From Spirometra erinaceieuropaei (taxonomy: Eukaryota; Platyhelminthes; Cestoda; Diphyllobothriidea; Diphyllobothriidae): a stretch of 64,000 nt of DNA. The stretch covers positions 1,466,900-1,530,899 of the forward strand of contig CACRXP010000070.1 of assembly GCA_902702965.1 (NCBI GenBank), in the 5' to 3' direction. Made by a program: the position numbers and the translations under genes. The notes under the pieces are model-generated. The model did no database searches. It was not told the DNA's origin and saw only the letters and a list, made by a program, of their open reading frames with translations. Every line of letters begins with the position of its first letter. The stretch's first letter is position 1. Shown here one piece after another: positions 26,901 through 38,900 of the stretch.

Positions 26901-29900
26901 GCGATAGGACTGCAGGTATGGTTTGCCGTTGCGTAGGCATCACCAAGATTTCTGAGATGCCCGTTTTTTTTGTTATTGACACAATGCGCGGTTGATAAAG
27001 TTTCAAACTGTTCTTCCCTTTAAGGCCAACATCCAACAATGCTGTCTTTCTTATTTGGATACATATACTACAGTAAGTGGGCTAACTCAAAAAATGTCGG
27101 CTTAAATTTCAAAATGCGTTCTCGTTTCGAAAATATTAATTAAGTATGCTTGGAAAACTAATCATCTTCTTGCATAATTCTAAAATGATCCAGCTACCTA
27201 ATGGTGCCTTCTTTAGAAGGAACATATTTCCGACTGCATCCAAGAATTTACTCTGAAAAAATGACTACTTATGTAGCATGCGATTTCCTCATTGATTTTT
27301 GATGTCCTTGAATGTTCAATTATATTTCATGAAAAAAACACATAAAAGTATTCGTTCTTTTGTCTATTTAGTCGAAAATCACGTCTGCTTACAATTAAAT
27401 ACTCATAGGAGGAGTACAATTCGGCTTCAAAAATATTTCTTATTGTGAGATTTTTAATACCGCGAAATGGACGTACATAAAGCGTCATGTATCTGAATTT
27501 AGCAAAATGGATTGTAAAGTGAACGATGTTGCCCAAATCGACTGCTTATTTTATGAACAACATATAATCACCTTTTAATATCGTAGAGAAATTTATGGTT
27601 TTCCGACCACGGAAAATATACGCCTTGTAGTTTTGAAACCCTGAATGCAAGTATAATAGCAGGCTGCGTTCGCAATTATTCGGGAATTAGAAAAGTTTTT
27701 TAAAGCCGAATTATATTCTTATTTCGAGTATAAATTGGAAGACTACGTGGTTTTCTACTGAATAAATAAAAGAATGAATATTCCTATGCATGTTTTCGAA
27801 GAAATATAATTGAATTTTTATGGGCATCTAAATTCAATGAGAAAATTGCATGCTATTTAAGTAGTTATTTTTTGCTGAGCATGGTTCTCACATGCAGTCA
27901 GAAAGTCAGCACCCTGCCCACACTGGATCATTATAGAATTATGCTGTATGATGATTAGTTTTACAACCACACTTAATTAATCTTTCCGAATCGAGAAGCC
28001 ATTTCGAAATTTCGGTTGACTTTTCATGAGTTGGTCAACCTATTGTAATTTCGTGGGTCAGGAAAATCAAAAATACGGACAGCCGTAAATCAGGTTCAAC
28101 TGTATGGTACCGACATCGCAAACTCGCCTTCTCTCTTTCTCTCTCTCACTCTAGTTAATAAGGTGAAATTTATTAGCTTCGCCCCGTGCCCATCGATATA
28201 GTGCCCTTTAAATGGAGGGGAATGACTCACCCTCCATCCGTGGGGATCGGGGGAACAGCCATCACCAATGTCATCTTCGGCCTCGCTCGAGGTTGAGCTG
28301 GAGTGAGGAAAAACTGGCAGCATGGGTGCACGAGGGCTGTCATCAAAGCGGTTCACATGATCGCCATTCATTGCGACATTCGATCTCGGAGCGATTACCC
28401 AGCCCTCCGGTGATGCCGTTGAAAAGGGAAGCGACTCAACTGCCACCGTGCTTGCGTTGACTGTTGTGGCGAGGTTACCTGACACTGAGCGCTGGTGTTG
28501 CTGATGCGTGTGTAAATAAGGGCCAAAGTGACCATCACGTGGCGTTGTCGCCGCGCTGGAGACGCTAGAGCGGGATGTCGGAGTTGCGGTTGCTGCCGCG
28601 GCAGTCAGTTGCGCCAGACGGCTGCTACGGTTCCAATGCGAAGTCGGTGGAGGGTGTCGACGGCCAAGATGAATCGCTGTAGCACGACCCCTGTGGTCGG
28701 GCAGCTGAGGCGGGTAACTGGAACGGTTAGCCCTCAGGCGTGTCGCCTCCTCGCCAACTTCAAGGCGATTTGCGGGAAACATGCGATGGAGCGGGCGCCC
28801 AACGGTTGACAGGTCAGAGGATAGGGCAGCGCCAGAGCCGACTGTACTAGTCATCCCGTTTAAAGACAGCCCAGCCAGAAGGCTACCGGTCTCTGGACTG
28901 GCGAGAATAGCATCGTCAACAGCTCCCATCTCACCCCGACTGCCGTTCACAGGCTGAAGGGAGTCATTTTCTCTGCGTGACGTCGCATATCCATCAATGC
29001 CGAAAGAGACCGCAGCCCCTTGGACAGTCTCTGCGCCGCCCTCTGTGCCCTCAGACTCATCACCTGGTTGTCGTAGATGGTGGTAGCGCTCGTCAGGCTC
29101 GAACAAACGCTGATCAAGCACTTCCTCACCGGAGACCTCGTTCGCCTCCTGATCTGTAGTGCTTGCCACCTCATCTTCCGAGTCCGTGTTGAGGAGGTCA
29201 TACTGGCGGGGTTCGTTTGTGACGTCACTGGAGCTACCGAGACGGATTACACTCGGGAGACGGCTCGTCGAAACGGAAGCTAAAAGCAGAAAAAAGTACA
29301 GCCGATGTGAAGAGGTGTTATCGGTTAGTTGGAAGTCTAAGTGAATCTTAATTCTAAAGTTCCGCTGAAGACTTACCTTTTCATCTCAGCAAACAAATAA
29401 GGTACATTTTGGATCAAAATTTAAAGTTTCTGAGCGTTAGTAGCATGATATGTTTTAGTTAGTTGAAATGAAAATGACTGCATTCTTCAGTGAGTGAAAG
29501 AAAAATACGCTTACCGGGGATTTCGGAAATCCACAGGATGTTCATGCCCTCTTGAATAGGGCAATGGTGCAAGTGAAGAAACAATCGCATAGTTGGTAAT
29601 GCCACCGTACTCATGGGCCATATGCACATACCGTTGTTCTGCGATTCACAAAAATTTTTTTCAAATTTTCGTAATATTTCATTGACCAGACGAATGATAG
29701 GAGAGATTCGTCTTCGTTGCTTAAGTCAACAAAACGGAGAGATGTTTTGGCAGATTGTGGATAATTCATACTGACCCAACTGCGAAAAACTCAGCGCCTC
29801 GGTAGGATTTTAACGCACGACGGTAAGGTAGAGGCTTTAGTACAGCCACCGCTCTAACCACCTGAGCTTCGGGGTCCTGCAGTCAACTTACTGTATCAGA

Positions 29901-32900
29901 TTTGGTGGATTCCAGACATTGCAGTAGGTTCGGCGAGTAAACTGCATCGTTGCACTTGGTGTGCAAAGATCCCTGATGAAGGGGCAGCCGTGAATGCTCA
30001 TATGTATGCGGTGGCATGACAACTGCATCTTATAAATACTGCAGCCCCTTGCGTGTGAAGCACCCGTATTTGCTGTTGTCTCTGATGACGGATTCGGGCA
30101 GGAATCCGAAACGTTGGGCTAATAAAGTTCTTGTCCCAACAATTGTGTCTCGTTCTTCAAGAAGCCGGCTTAATTTAACAACGAGTGGCTGATCTCTTGA
30201 AATGTCGGCTGGCATACTCAAATGCGTTTTCGGTTAGGAAGGATTACTCAGGCGCGGTTATAATGCTGACTATCGTGCGGCATAATCCTATAATATATTG
30301 GACTCGGCAGGATTTCAACATTTGAATAGACTGCTTTTCAATCTCCCGTAGAATCCATATTAGGTAAAAAATGAGAACTTATTTAGCATGAATTTTCCCC
30401 GTTAAGTTTCGATGGTTTTTCAAATTTATATATATTTTATAGAAACCAAAAAATATGCTTTCTTTCATTCGCTTGAAAAAGACTCATGGCTTCTTCATAT
30501 TCTTTACTCTAAGAAGGAGTATAATTATTTTTTAAAAACTTTCAAATTATCAGATTTTTTAAGACCACGCAATGTCCATTCACCTGGCATCGTACCTGGC
30601 CGTCTACCACAGTTCCTCATTAAATGCATAACATAGGCCACATCCATTGCGACATTTTATGGACTCTGTTTGGTATCTTTTTAAAGAGATAGAGGAATAT
30701 GTGATTTTCTTTACGCGAACAGCATACACCTTGTATACTGAAACCACTAAGAGCTAATGTAAGGACTGATCAGGTTCCAAATTATTCGGGAATCAGGAAT
30801 CTTTTTCAAAGCATAAATGTACAACTTCTTCGACTATAAAACATAAAGAAAACGTGATTTTCTATCGAACAACTGAAAGAAAGCATATTTTGTTCATGGT
30901 TTCGGTAACAATCGGGAGATGGCACCCAAAAACGTCCGTCTAACCACAGAAGCCTATCTTACGGGACAGGTGGTAATAGGGGTTTTATGTGTGGTGGCTG
31001 GTCGGGATGTACGATACTAGCCGACGGAAAGGCTTAGTTGGACAGGGGAATGATCGAAGTTGGCCCGCTCTCCATTCCGTTATTACAAAATGGGTCGCCA
31101 AAGGCAGTATAGTGGTAACGAACGAGTGTAAGGCGTATAATCGTCTTCCCTCAGAAGGTTATCTACATTTCTCTGTTAACCACTCAAAGGACTTCAAGGA
31201 CCCTACGACCGGACGGCACACCAATGCCATTGAGACATAGTGGAGTAGACTGAAAAGGAAACTCCACGAGGGAGGCCCTGTATGTGGTCGAGCTGTGTGG
31301 ACTCACATAGGCGAAGTACAGTATCGCCTTTGGTTTGGCCTCGAAGCAATGTCTTTGACAGATGCCTAGGAACTGTTCCTGTCCCATGTTGTGCAGACTT
31401 ATCATATTTAAAAGGGATTTTATTTTACAATAAACTGCCATAATGCGAATGTATGCCGTATATTCAGGTGTACGTGTGTAACGATGGGGAAGGTTGGGTA
31501 ACAGCGACCATCTTCTATGTAACCTCCTGCGATGTTCGTTCGGCCAGCCCATGTAAGGCCGTCGCGGAAATTCCAAGTAGTGCGTGAAAGCAGGCGTGCA
31601 ACCACTGATATAGCCTGAAGGCGTTCAATTCCACTGTTAAAGGTATTATTTATAGGTAAGGGATTTTTTGGGTGCCATCTCCCGATTGTTACCCCTTTAT
31701 AAATCACATTGGTAAATGCAGGGACGCGAGGATTTCTGAGGGGTCAGTTCATGATATTAAAAAAATCTCACAATCATAAATTTTTTCGAAATCGAAATAT
31801 TCCATTCCTTAGATTATTAAATAGAAAGAAGGCGTAATTTTTCTACTAAAATAACAAAAGAATGAGTATTTTTATGCATGTCTTCCATGAAATATAATTG
31901 AATATTTAAGGGCACCGAAAATAAATTAAAAATGCTTCCCACTTAAGCAGCCATTTTTTACGGAGAATGGTTTCTCGACCCATCAGAAAAGACGCTTTTT
32001 CGAAAGCCGGCGTCCTGGGGTAATGAAATTATTATAGAATTGTGCTGCGCAACGATTGGTTTTACAACGCTACTTGATTAATCTTTTCGAAACGGAAACG
32101 CATTTCGGAAGTCCTCTTGAGATTTCATAAATTAGCCTACCTACTGTACGTGTGATGCACGTGACAATGCAGCAACACTTGTCAAAATGTCAGGCCGAGG
32201 TCAGTGTCAAGATCTAGATCTAATTTTCCTGCTCGGTAGTCAGAGCCACCAGGTGCGAGTGCAGTCATGGGGTGAAACCAAGGTCGGTTAAAACCGGTGA
32301 AGAATGATTATGCAATACTGCGCGCAAGTCGTACTTTCGTAGCGCGTTTAGCGCAAAAATCTTGTTTTAGCTCTGTTGAAACTGTTAGTGTTTAATCAGT
32401 GTGCCCAATTGCCTGTTCCTCTACAACATGCCACGTGGTAGATGGGCCGAACCAACAGGGGGGCCAGGTCGAAGAGCGACACGGGTTATTTGGCCGTGCA
32501 CCCATAGCAAATGCAACACAATGTGGTGTGGCATGCCTAGGCGCGGGCCCATATCGTGTCAGTCGGCTGTACCCTCTCCTGTCTCCAGTCACCTGAACGA
32601 GATTCGGGGGGATGAGGAATGAGAAAGTGCTGTAGATGCAACGTAGATCCGTTATCACTATAAACTACTTCGCGCACAAGTCGACCTTGATGCGCCAACC
32701 ATACTGCTGTGGAAAGCATAGGCAACGACGTGCGACTCTGAAATACAGGTTCCATAAAGCAGTCAAATGACAAACAGGCAGACATCTAAACCTATTCTGA
32801 CTTGAATAAACCATTAAAGAATGTTACAGCATGCGTGAAAATTAAGTAATGCTAAAAGACATCGAACGATGGACACCTAACCGCCAGCAAGATAAAAGGC

Positions 32901-35900
32901 CGGAGTAAAATATGGCACGCGAATGGGTAACACGAATTAACCGCACGTTCGCTCTCCCGTCCAGCTCTGCCGTCCAGCATTCGTAATGCTGCAAAACGTT
33001 TAAAGCAATTCATTCATATTTTGGCAGATTTTGAATAATTCATATTGACACAACTGTGAAAAACTCGACGCCTCGGTGGGATTCGAACCCGCGCAGAGAG
33101 GGGAAGGCTTTAGCGCAGCCAACGTCCTAACCACCTGAGCTACGAGGTCCCCGCCGGACGACTCGAGTTTTATCACACTTGGGGCAAAATACCCGCCGCC
33201 TGACGAACCGTAATCTTGGAAATACGTGCCCGCAGGAGTATGCAGTTCCTTTGACTTTTGAGTAGAACTTGACCTCAACATCGTACGCGTTAATTTACGT
33301 GAGGAAAACCAGGCCCCATCCCGAACCTGGTGTCGTTGAGGTCATAGTTCGAGGAACTGCTTCACACCAAAACGGCTTCTTAAGGCGTCAAAATCTGCAC
33401 TGACCTACAGTAAGTGGGCTAGCTCGAGGAATCTCAACAGGAATTCCGCAAAGCGTTTGCGTTTCGAAAAGATTAATTAAGAAGGATTGTAAAGCCAATC
33501 ACTGTGTAGCATATTTCTATAATAATTCAGTTATCTCAGAATGCCGACGTTCAAACAAACTTCTTTTGGCTGTATCCAAAAACCTTATTCCGTAAAAATG
33601 ACTACTAAAGTAGCATGCATTTTGTCATTGATTTTCGATGCTCTAAAGGATTCAATTAGAGCTCGTCGAAATCATGCATAAAAGCATTCATTCTTTAGCT
33701 GATTCCGTAGAAAATTACGTCTTCTTTCAATGTTAAACTCGAAGGAAGGGTATAATTTGGTTTTATGAATTTCTTTTTTAATTCCCGAATAATGTTGAAC
33801 CCCGCCTGCCGTTACACTTGCACTCAGGGTTCTTAAACATCAAGCCGTTTAAGTTCTGCGTACGTAAAACCATACATTTCTCTATGGTCATAAGAGGGGG
33901 ATCATATAGGGTTCACAAAATTAAGCAGTGGATTTGAGCCCAATTGTAACCTTTACAAACCACATCGGGAAATGCAACGGCATGGAGTTTTATGAAGGAC
34001 CATTTCACGATATTAAAAAATCTCAAAAGTGGAAATTTTTTTAAAACCAAATTATACCCTATTCTTGGTAAGCAAAATTGAAAAAAAGGCGTAATTCTTA
34101 ACTAAAGCAGGGAAAGAATGAATAGTTTTCTCCCTGCTTTTTAGGAAATATTATTGAATATTTAAGGGCACCGAAAATCAACGAAAAAACCCCTGCTACT
34201 TAACTAGCTATTTTTGACGGAGTATGGTTTTTGGATGCATGATAAAAGAAGTTTGTTCGACAGCCGGCGTCTTCGAGTAACTGAATTATTATGGAGTTAT
34301 TCCGAAAAATGATTGCCTTTACAACCCTACTTGATTAATCTTTTCGAAACGGAAACGCATTTCGGAAGTCCTCTTGAGATTTCATAAATTAGCCTACCTA
34401 CTGTACGTGTGATGCACGTGACAATGCAGCAACACTTGTCAAAATGTCAGGCCGAGGTCAGTGTCAAGATCTAGATCTAATTTTCCTGCTCGGTAGTCAG
34501 AGCCACCAGGTGCGAGTGCAGTCATGGGGTGAAACCAAGGTCGGTTAAAACCGGTGAAGAATGATTATGCAATACTGCGCGCAAGTCGTACTTTCGTAGC
34601 GATGGCTGTACAACAAACCGTGCCGGACGAAGACACACATTATAGAGAGTACTTGAGGAGTTGGGTGGACCTTCGCGAAGGAAAAACCTATGTCAGGAAC
34701 ATCTGCTCTCATAGTTGGCGATGAGATCCGTGTGGCATCAAATGCCACATTTAGTGCCGCAAGCAGCAACCGTCACATGGAAAATTAAATGGCAGCGGGG
34801 TCTACCTCGCACACAATAATGAATAGACTGCTGTGAAAACTGTTTTTTCACATTATGAGGTCCTCGACAGGACATGGTGCTAGCGAGTTTAACACAAGGA
34901 TCTCGTTTGTACTCTGTTGAACCGGTTTTGTTCTGTTATCCTCACCGTGATGCCACACTTATTCTTCCTCGAAATGACACACAGGTTAAAAAAGCTGCCG
35001 TGGACACCTCACTAGCAGACCACTACACAGGCTTTGGTACTGATCGAGACAGTTGACTTCTACAAAGTAACGGTTTGGGTCTTATTAAACGAAATCTGCG
35101 CTCTTTTGAAGGTGTCATTCTATGCTACAAAAGGGATATTTTTGTTTTACAATTGCACTAGGAGCACACGCTCAAACGTGACATCATATGATACACAACC
35201 AAATCGGAAGGCCCCGACTAACAAATTTTTGTTTTTGACACTCCATCGCATGTAAATGAGTCCGCACGGAATAATTCGAAATGCCCAGTTCTGAAAAATC
35301 TGAACGTATCCTTCACGGATTAGTCTCCACCAGTTCCTCAAGGAGGTCCCCCGTAGGAATTGAAGGTCGTTTTCTGTGTGTGACTGCTTCCGGTTTCATT
35401 TCATCATACACGAAATTTGAAAACCTTCTTATCACCGTTCTTACGGCGTATCTTCGTACAAAGTTGTTTGCTTATTTTCAGATACCGCCGTAGCACTTGG
35501 AGATATTTAAACTCATCCGATACCAGCAGTATGCATAACGGGCCACAGATAGCTGCTTGTCCCTTTGAGAAGACATCTGCAGGTCTATAGTTCGATCGTT
35601 CTTACCGTTAATGGCCAAGGTGCGGCCCATAGCATTGCAGGCGCAGAAACGGTGACTTGTGCGTGAAGTAGTTCCGGTAGACTTGCGCTGAATCTATCGC
35701 AGGCGCTCCTTCCTCATACACCTAAGCCTGGTATCAAGTTAGAGCCAATGATACCAGGAGGCGGAAAGGGTGCAAGTGATCGGCGCGACGTGGGTCTGCG
35801 CACAGGCGTCCTTCTACAACACCATGCATGGCATTTAATATGAATGGGCAGCACAATAACACGTGTTGTATCCTGAAACGGCCGTCGTGTTGGTTCAACG

Positions 35901-38900
35901 TAACTCCCTCGTGGCGCGTTACAGGGGCGCACAACTGCGGACCACAGTTTCAAGGCCCTATTTTTGTAGATAAAGTAGACTCCAAATCACTTTGTGTATT
36001 TTATGATCTTTCACCTAAACGCAGTAAACCTAAAACAGCCAGTTATGCGCCGATAAATGCAATATTACCTGCGGGCATGCTGAAACGCCAGACCGACCGC
36101 CCGACTAAAGTCCAATCAGCTCCCCACGACAGAGTGCTGACTCATAAAGCACACAGGCCAAACGCCCGTCAACCATTTCCCGAGAGGCCGACGGAACGGG
36201 AGGAGTGGAAAAAATCGATCAGCATGAGGCCGGCCAACAGAACTTGCCACTTTAAATTAAATTTCTGATCGATTAAGTGCAGTTTACGCTTTGACAGTGA
36301 AGAGCCGACCCAGGTCTTTGAAACGTCAGCACTTAAATAAACCTGTTCCTGAGAGCTTATTTTCTTCTTCTAATAATCTTCCCGGATTTCTCAACTTTGC
36401 CAATCTGAAACGCCATTTGACTAATGTTGTGCAAACATATGGATATTCCGGCGCACGGTTTCATCTTACACACAGTTGTGAGAGCAGCTCATAGACCCTC
36501 GTGATCTTTCGGCGAAAGGTGGCTGAGCAGTCCTCAAATCGAACAGGAAGCTAATCAAGTTTCTGTTCACGAACAGCAGTTGGTACATAAGGCGCCGTTC
36601 ACATGGAAAAAAACTAGCCTACGGTAAGTTAATAGCCATGGGAATTCAGTTCAGAAATGCTGCCCAAATGGACCCGCTTGGGATTCCGCGAAGCCTTCAC
36701 CTCCTCCTGGTAATCAGATCAGCAATGCAAATCTACAAAGCGATTATTACGACAACAGGTGGGGGCATAGCGGATGGCTACTGCATCGTTATCATAGGGA
36801 GCCATTTTAAGACAGGATGATGGAGCTTTTTAAGTAGGCCAGGCACTTAGTAGACGCATTTGAACACGTCGTAAAGCGGCCACCTTTCACGTACAGGCAA
36901 TTTCGAACACATGTGAATTACCTGTAAATTTAATTAACCTCTAGCGACCCAGTGGAGCAGATGACGTAACTAACGACTGTCAAGTGTCGGCATTTAAAGC
37001 GGTAATGGATGTACACTAGATAGAGAGTTCTGTAGGGCAGCCATGACAATAACTGGCATACATTAAGCACATTATTCACGGAGTGACTTCGTGACAATCC
37101 AGCCGCGATGTTTATGGAACGTGAACGAAAACGCAATTTGCGCTAGTATAGTTGGTGAACTAACTCAAGAATTGTCAAACGAAATTCCGAAATGCGTTTT
37201 TGTTTTTAAAAGATTAATTAAATAGTGTTGTTAAGCTGATTATCATGCAGCATAATTTAATAATAGATCCGTTGCCTTAGGATTTCGTTTTCGAAAGAAC
37301 GCCTTTTCAGCTGCATAGAAAAACATTACTCTGAAGAAATGACTAATCAATTAGCATGTAATTTTCTCATAGATTTTTGATTTCATTAAATATTCAACCA
37401 TATTTTTAATGGAAAGCATGCATAAAAATATTAATTCTTCTGCTGTTAATTCGAATTTTAAAAACTTTTCTACTGTCCGAAAACTTTTAAATCGACCTGC
37501 CGTTATACTTGCATTCAGAGTTTCCAAACTACAAACTATATATTTTCCGCGTACGGGAAACCATATATTTCTTTACAGCATTAAGAGGAGATTATGTGGG
37601 CGCCATAACATGTAGCAGTGGATTTAAGCCGTGTTGCTAACTTTACAAGCCACATTGGTAAATGCACAGACATGAAGTTTTATGAACGGCCACTTCACAG
37701 TATTAAACAATCCCACAGTTAAAAACTATTCTGAAACCGAATTATGTCCCTCCTGCGAGTATAAAACTGAAAGATGTAATTTTCTACTGAATGAACAAAA
37801 GAACTTTATTTTTTTATGCACGTTTACCTTGAAATATAATTGAATTTTCAAGGTTATCGAAAAATTAATGGGAAAATTTAATGCTACTTTGGTAGTCATT
37901 TTTAACACAGTTTATTTTTGGCTTGCATCCGGAAAGACGTTCATTCGATAGCAGACATTTTGAGGTAACTGATTTGTTATAGAATTATGCTGCTTGATGA
38001 CCATTTTTACAACGCTATTTAATTAATCGTTTCGAAATGAACACGCACTTTGGAATTACCGTTGACATTTCATGAATTAGCCTACCTACTGTACTTGATG
38101 TGAGCTCTAACAACACTATTCGCTTGCAAAATTCCGATAGGCATAACATGCAAGGGCTCCATGCGACACCTGTGTGCTACTTATTTTGCAGGTAAAGCAA
38201 CGAGAACAGAATTTAACAGGGAGCGTGTTAGGGTGACTGAAAAAAAGTTCCTAATCCCATCAACACACTCAATGCAAAATTAAATGTTCTCCCGCTCAAG
38301 TGGCTTTAGTGGATTACCAAGGTCGCTGATGCCCCGAACCTCTGTTTTTGAAACACGTAATTGTTTGTTGCATCATACAGCTGGAAAAATTAAGTGCCTA
38401 CTGACGGCAACTTAGCCAGAGCTGGCGATACTAGTGGCCTTGTTGCCCGGCTACGATAATTCTCGGAGAAAATCAGACGAATCGGTGACTATAATACCCG
38501 GGCTGTTTTCGAGGACCTCTCGCAATTGTACAGTCATATGCGCTTCCAAAAAACGTCAAAATCAATCGATTCTGGTCGCAGTCTGGTGTTAACCAATGAT
38601 CGAAGACTAAACGTCTTGTTGACTCGTCCGTTCGGTGGCCGTCAAAGACAAAATTGTGATCGGGGTCGCAGAGGAGTATAACAGCCTCGCGGAGGGATTA
38701 ACGTTTTGTCAAAAGAGGGTTTTACAGGAGTCCGAGCAACATTTTCCGACGTATTCATATTGTCCACGGGACAAGGACGCAGTATGAGACCCCATTCAAG
38801 CGACAAAACCTAGATCATCGTGGCATACTGCATCCTCGCCCCTTTAGTAAATGACGTCTGCGCAACCTCGCAAATGGATGGAATGCAATCGAATTCTTCT

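Larger units (their letters stand above)
23401..28230 (-). other. Intron 2 of the BTB-BACK-PHR gene
   Basis: A 4.8-kb intron bounded by GTGAGT and CCCTAG. It holds an AT microsatellite, two PLE fragments in opposite orientations (24353-24598 minus, 25035-25146 plus) and a 980-bp foldback element (27068-28047). The stretch 25147-27067 has a 122-codon minus frame (25529-25897) without motifs and otherwise nothing I can name. Confidence 0.7.

Noticed and set aside
29955..29990. CTGATGA in the PLE tail as a second ribozyme core
   Set aside because: No GAAA box or pairing follows at the expected distance.
30030..30221. 63-codon minus-strand ORF as a gene
   Set aside because: It is antisense to a non-coding PLE tail.
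33065..33155. Functional tRNA gene
   Set aside because: Two acceptor-stem mismatches and sharing of flanks with 29.8 kb point to a SINE.
27068..34405. CRISPR-like regularly spaced repeats
   Set aside because: The repeats are palindromic transposons about 1 kb long at irregular spacing in a eukaryote-like sequence.
35828..36268. 146-codon plus-strand frame
   Set aside because: Its first part lies in a family-C repeat and it contains no recognisable domain.
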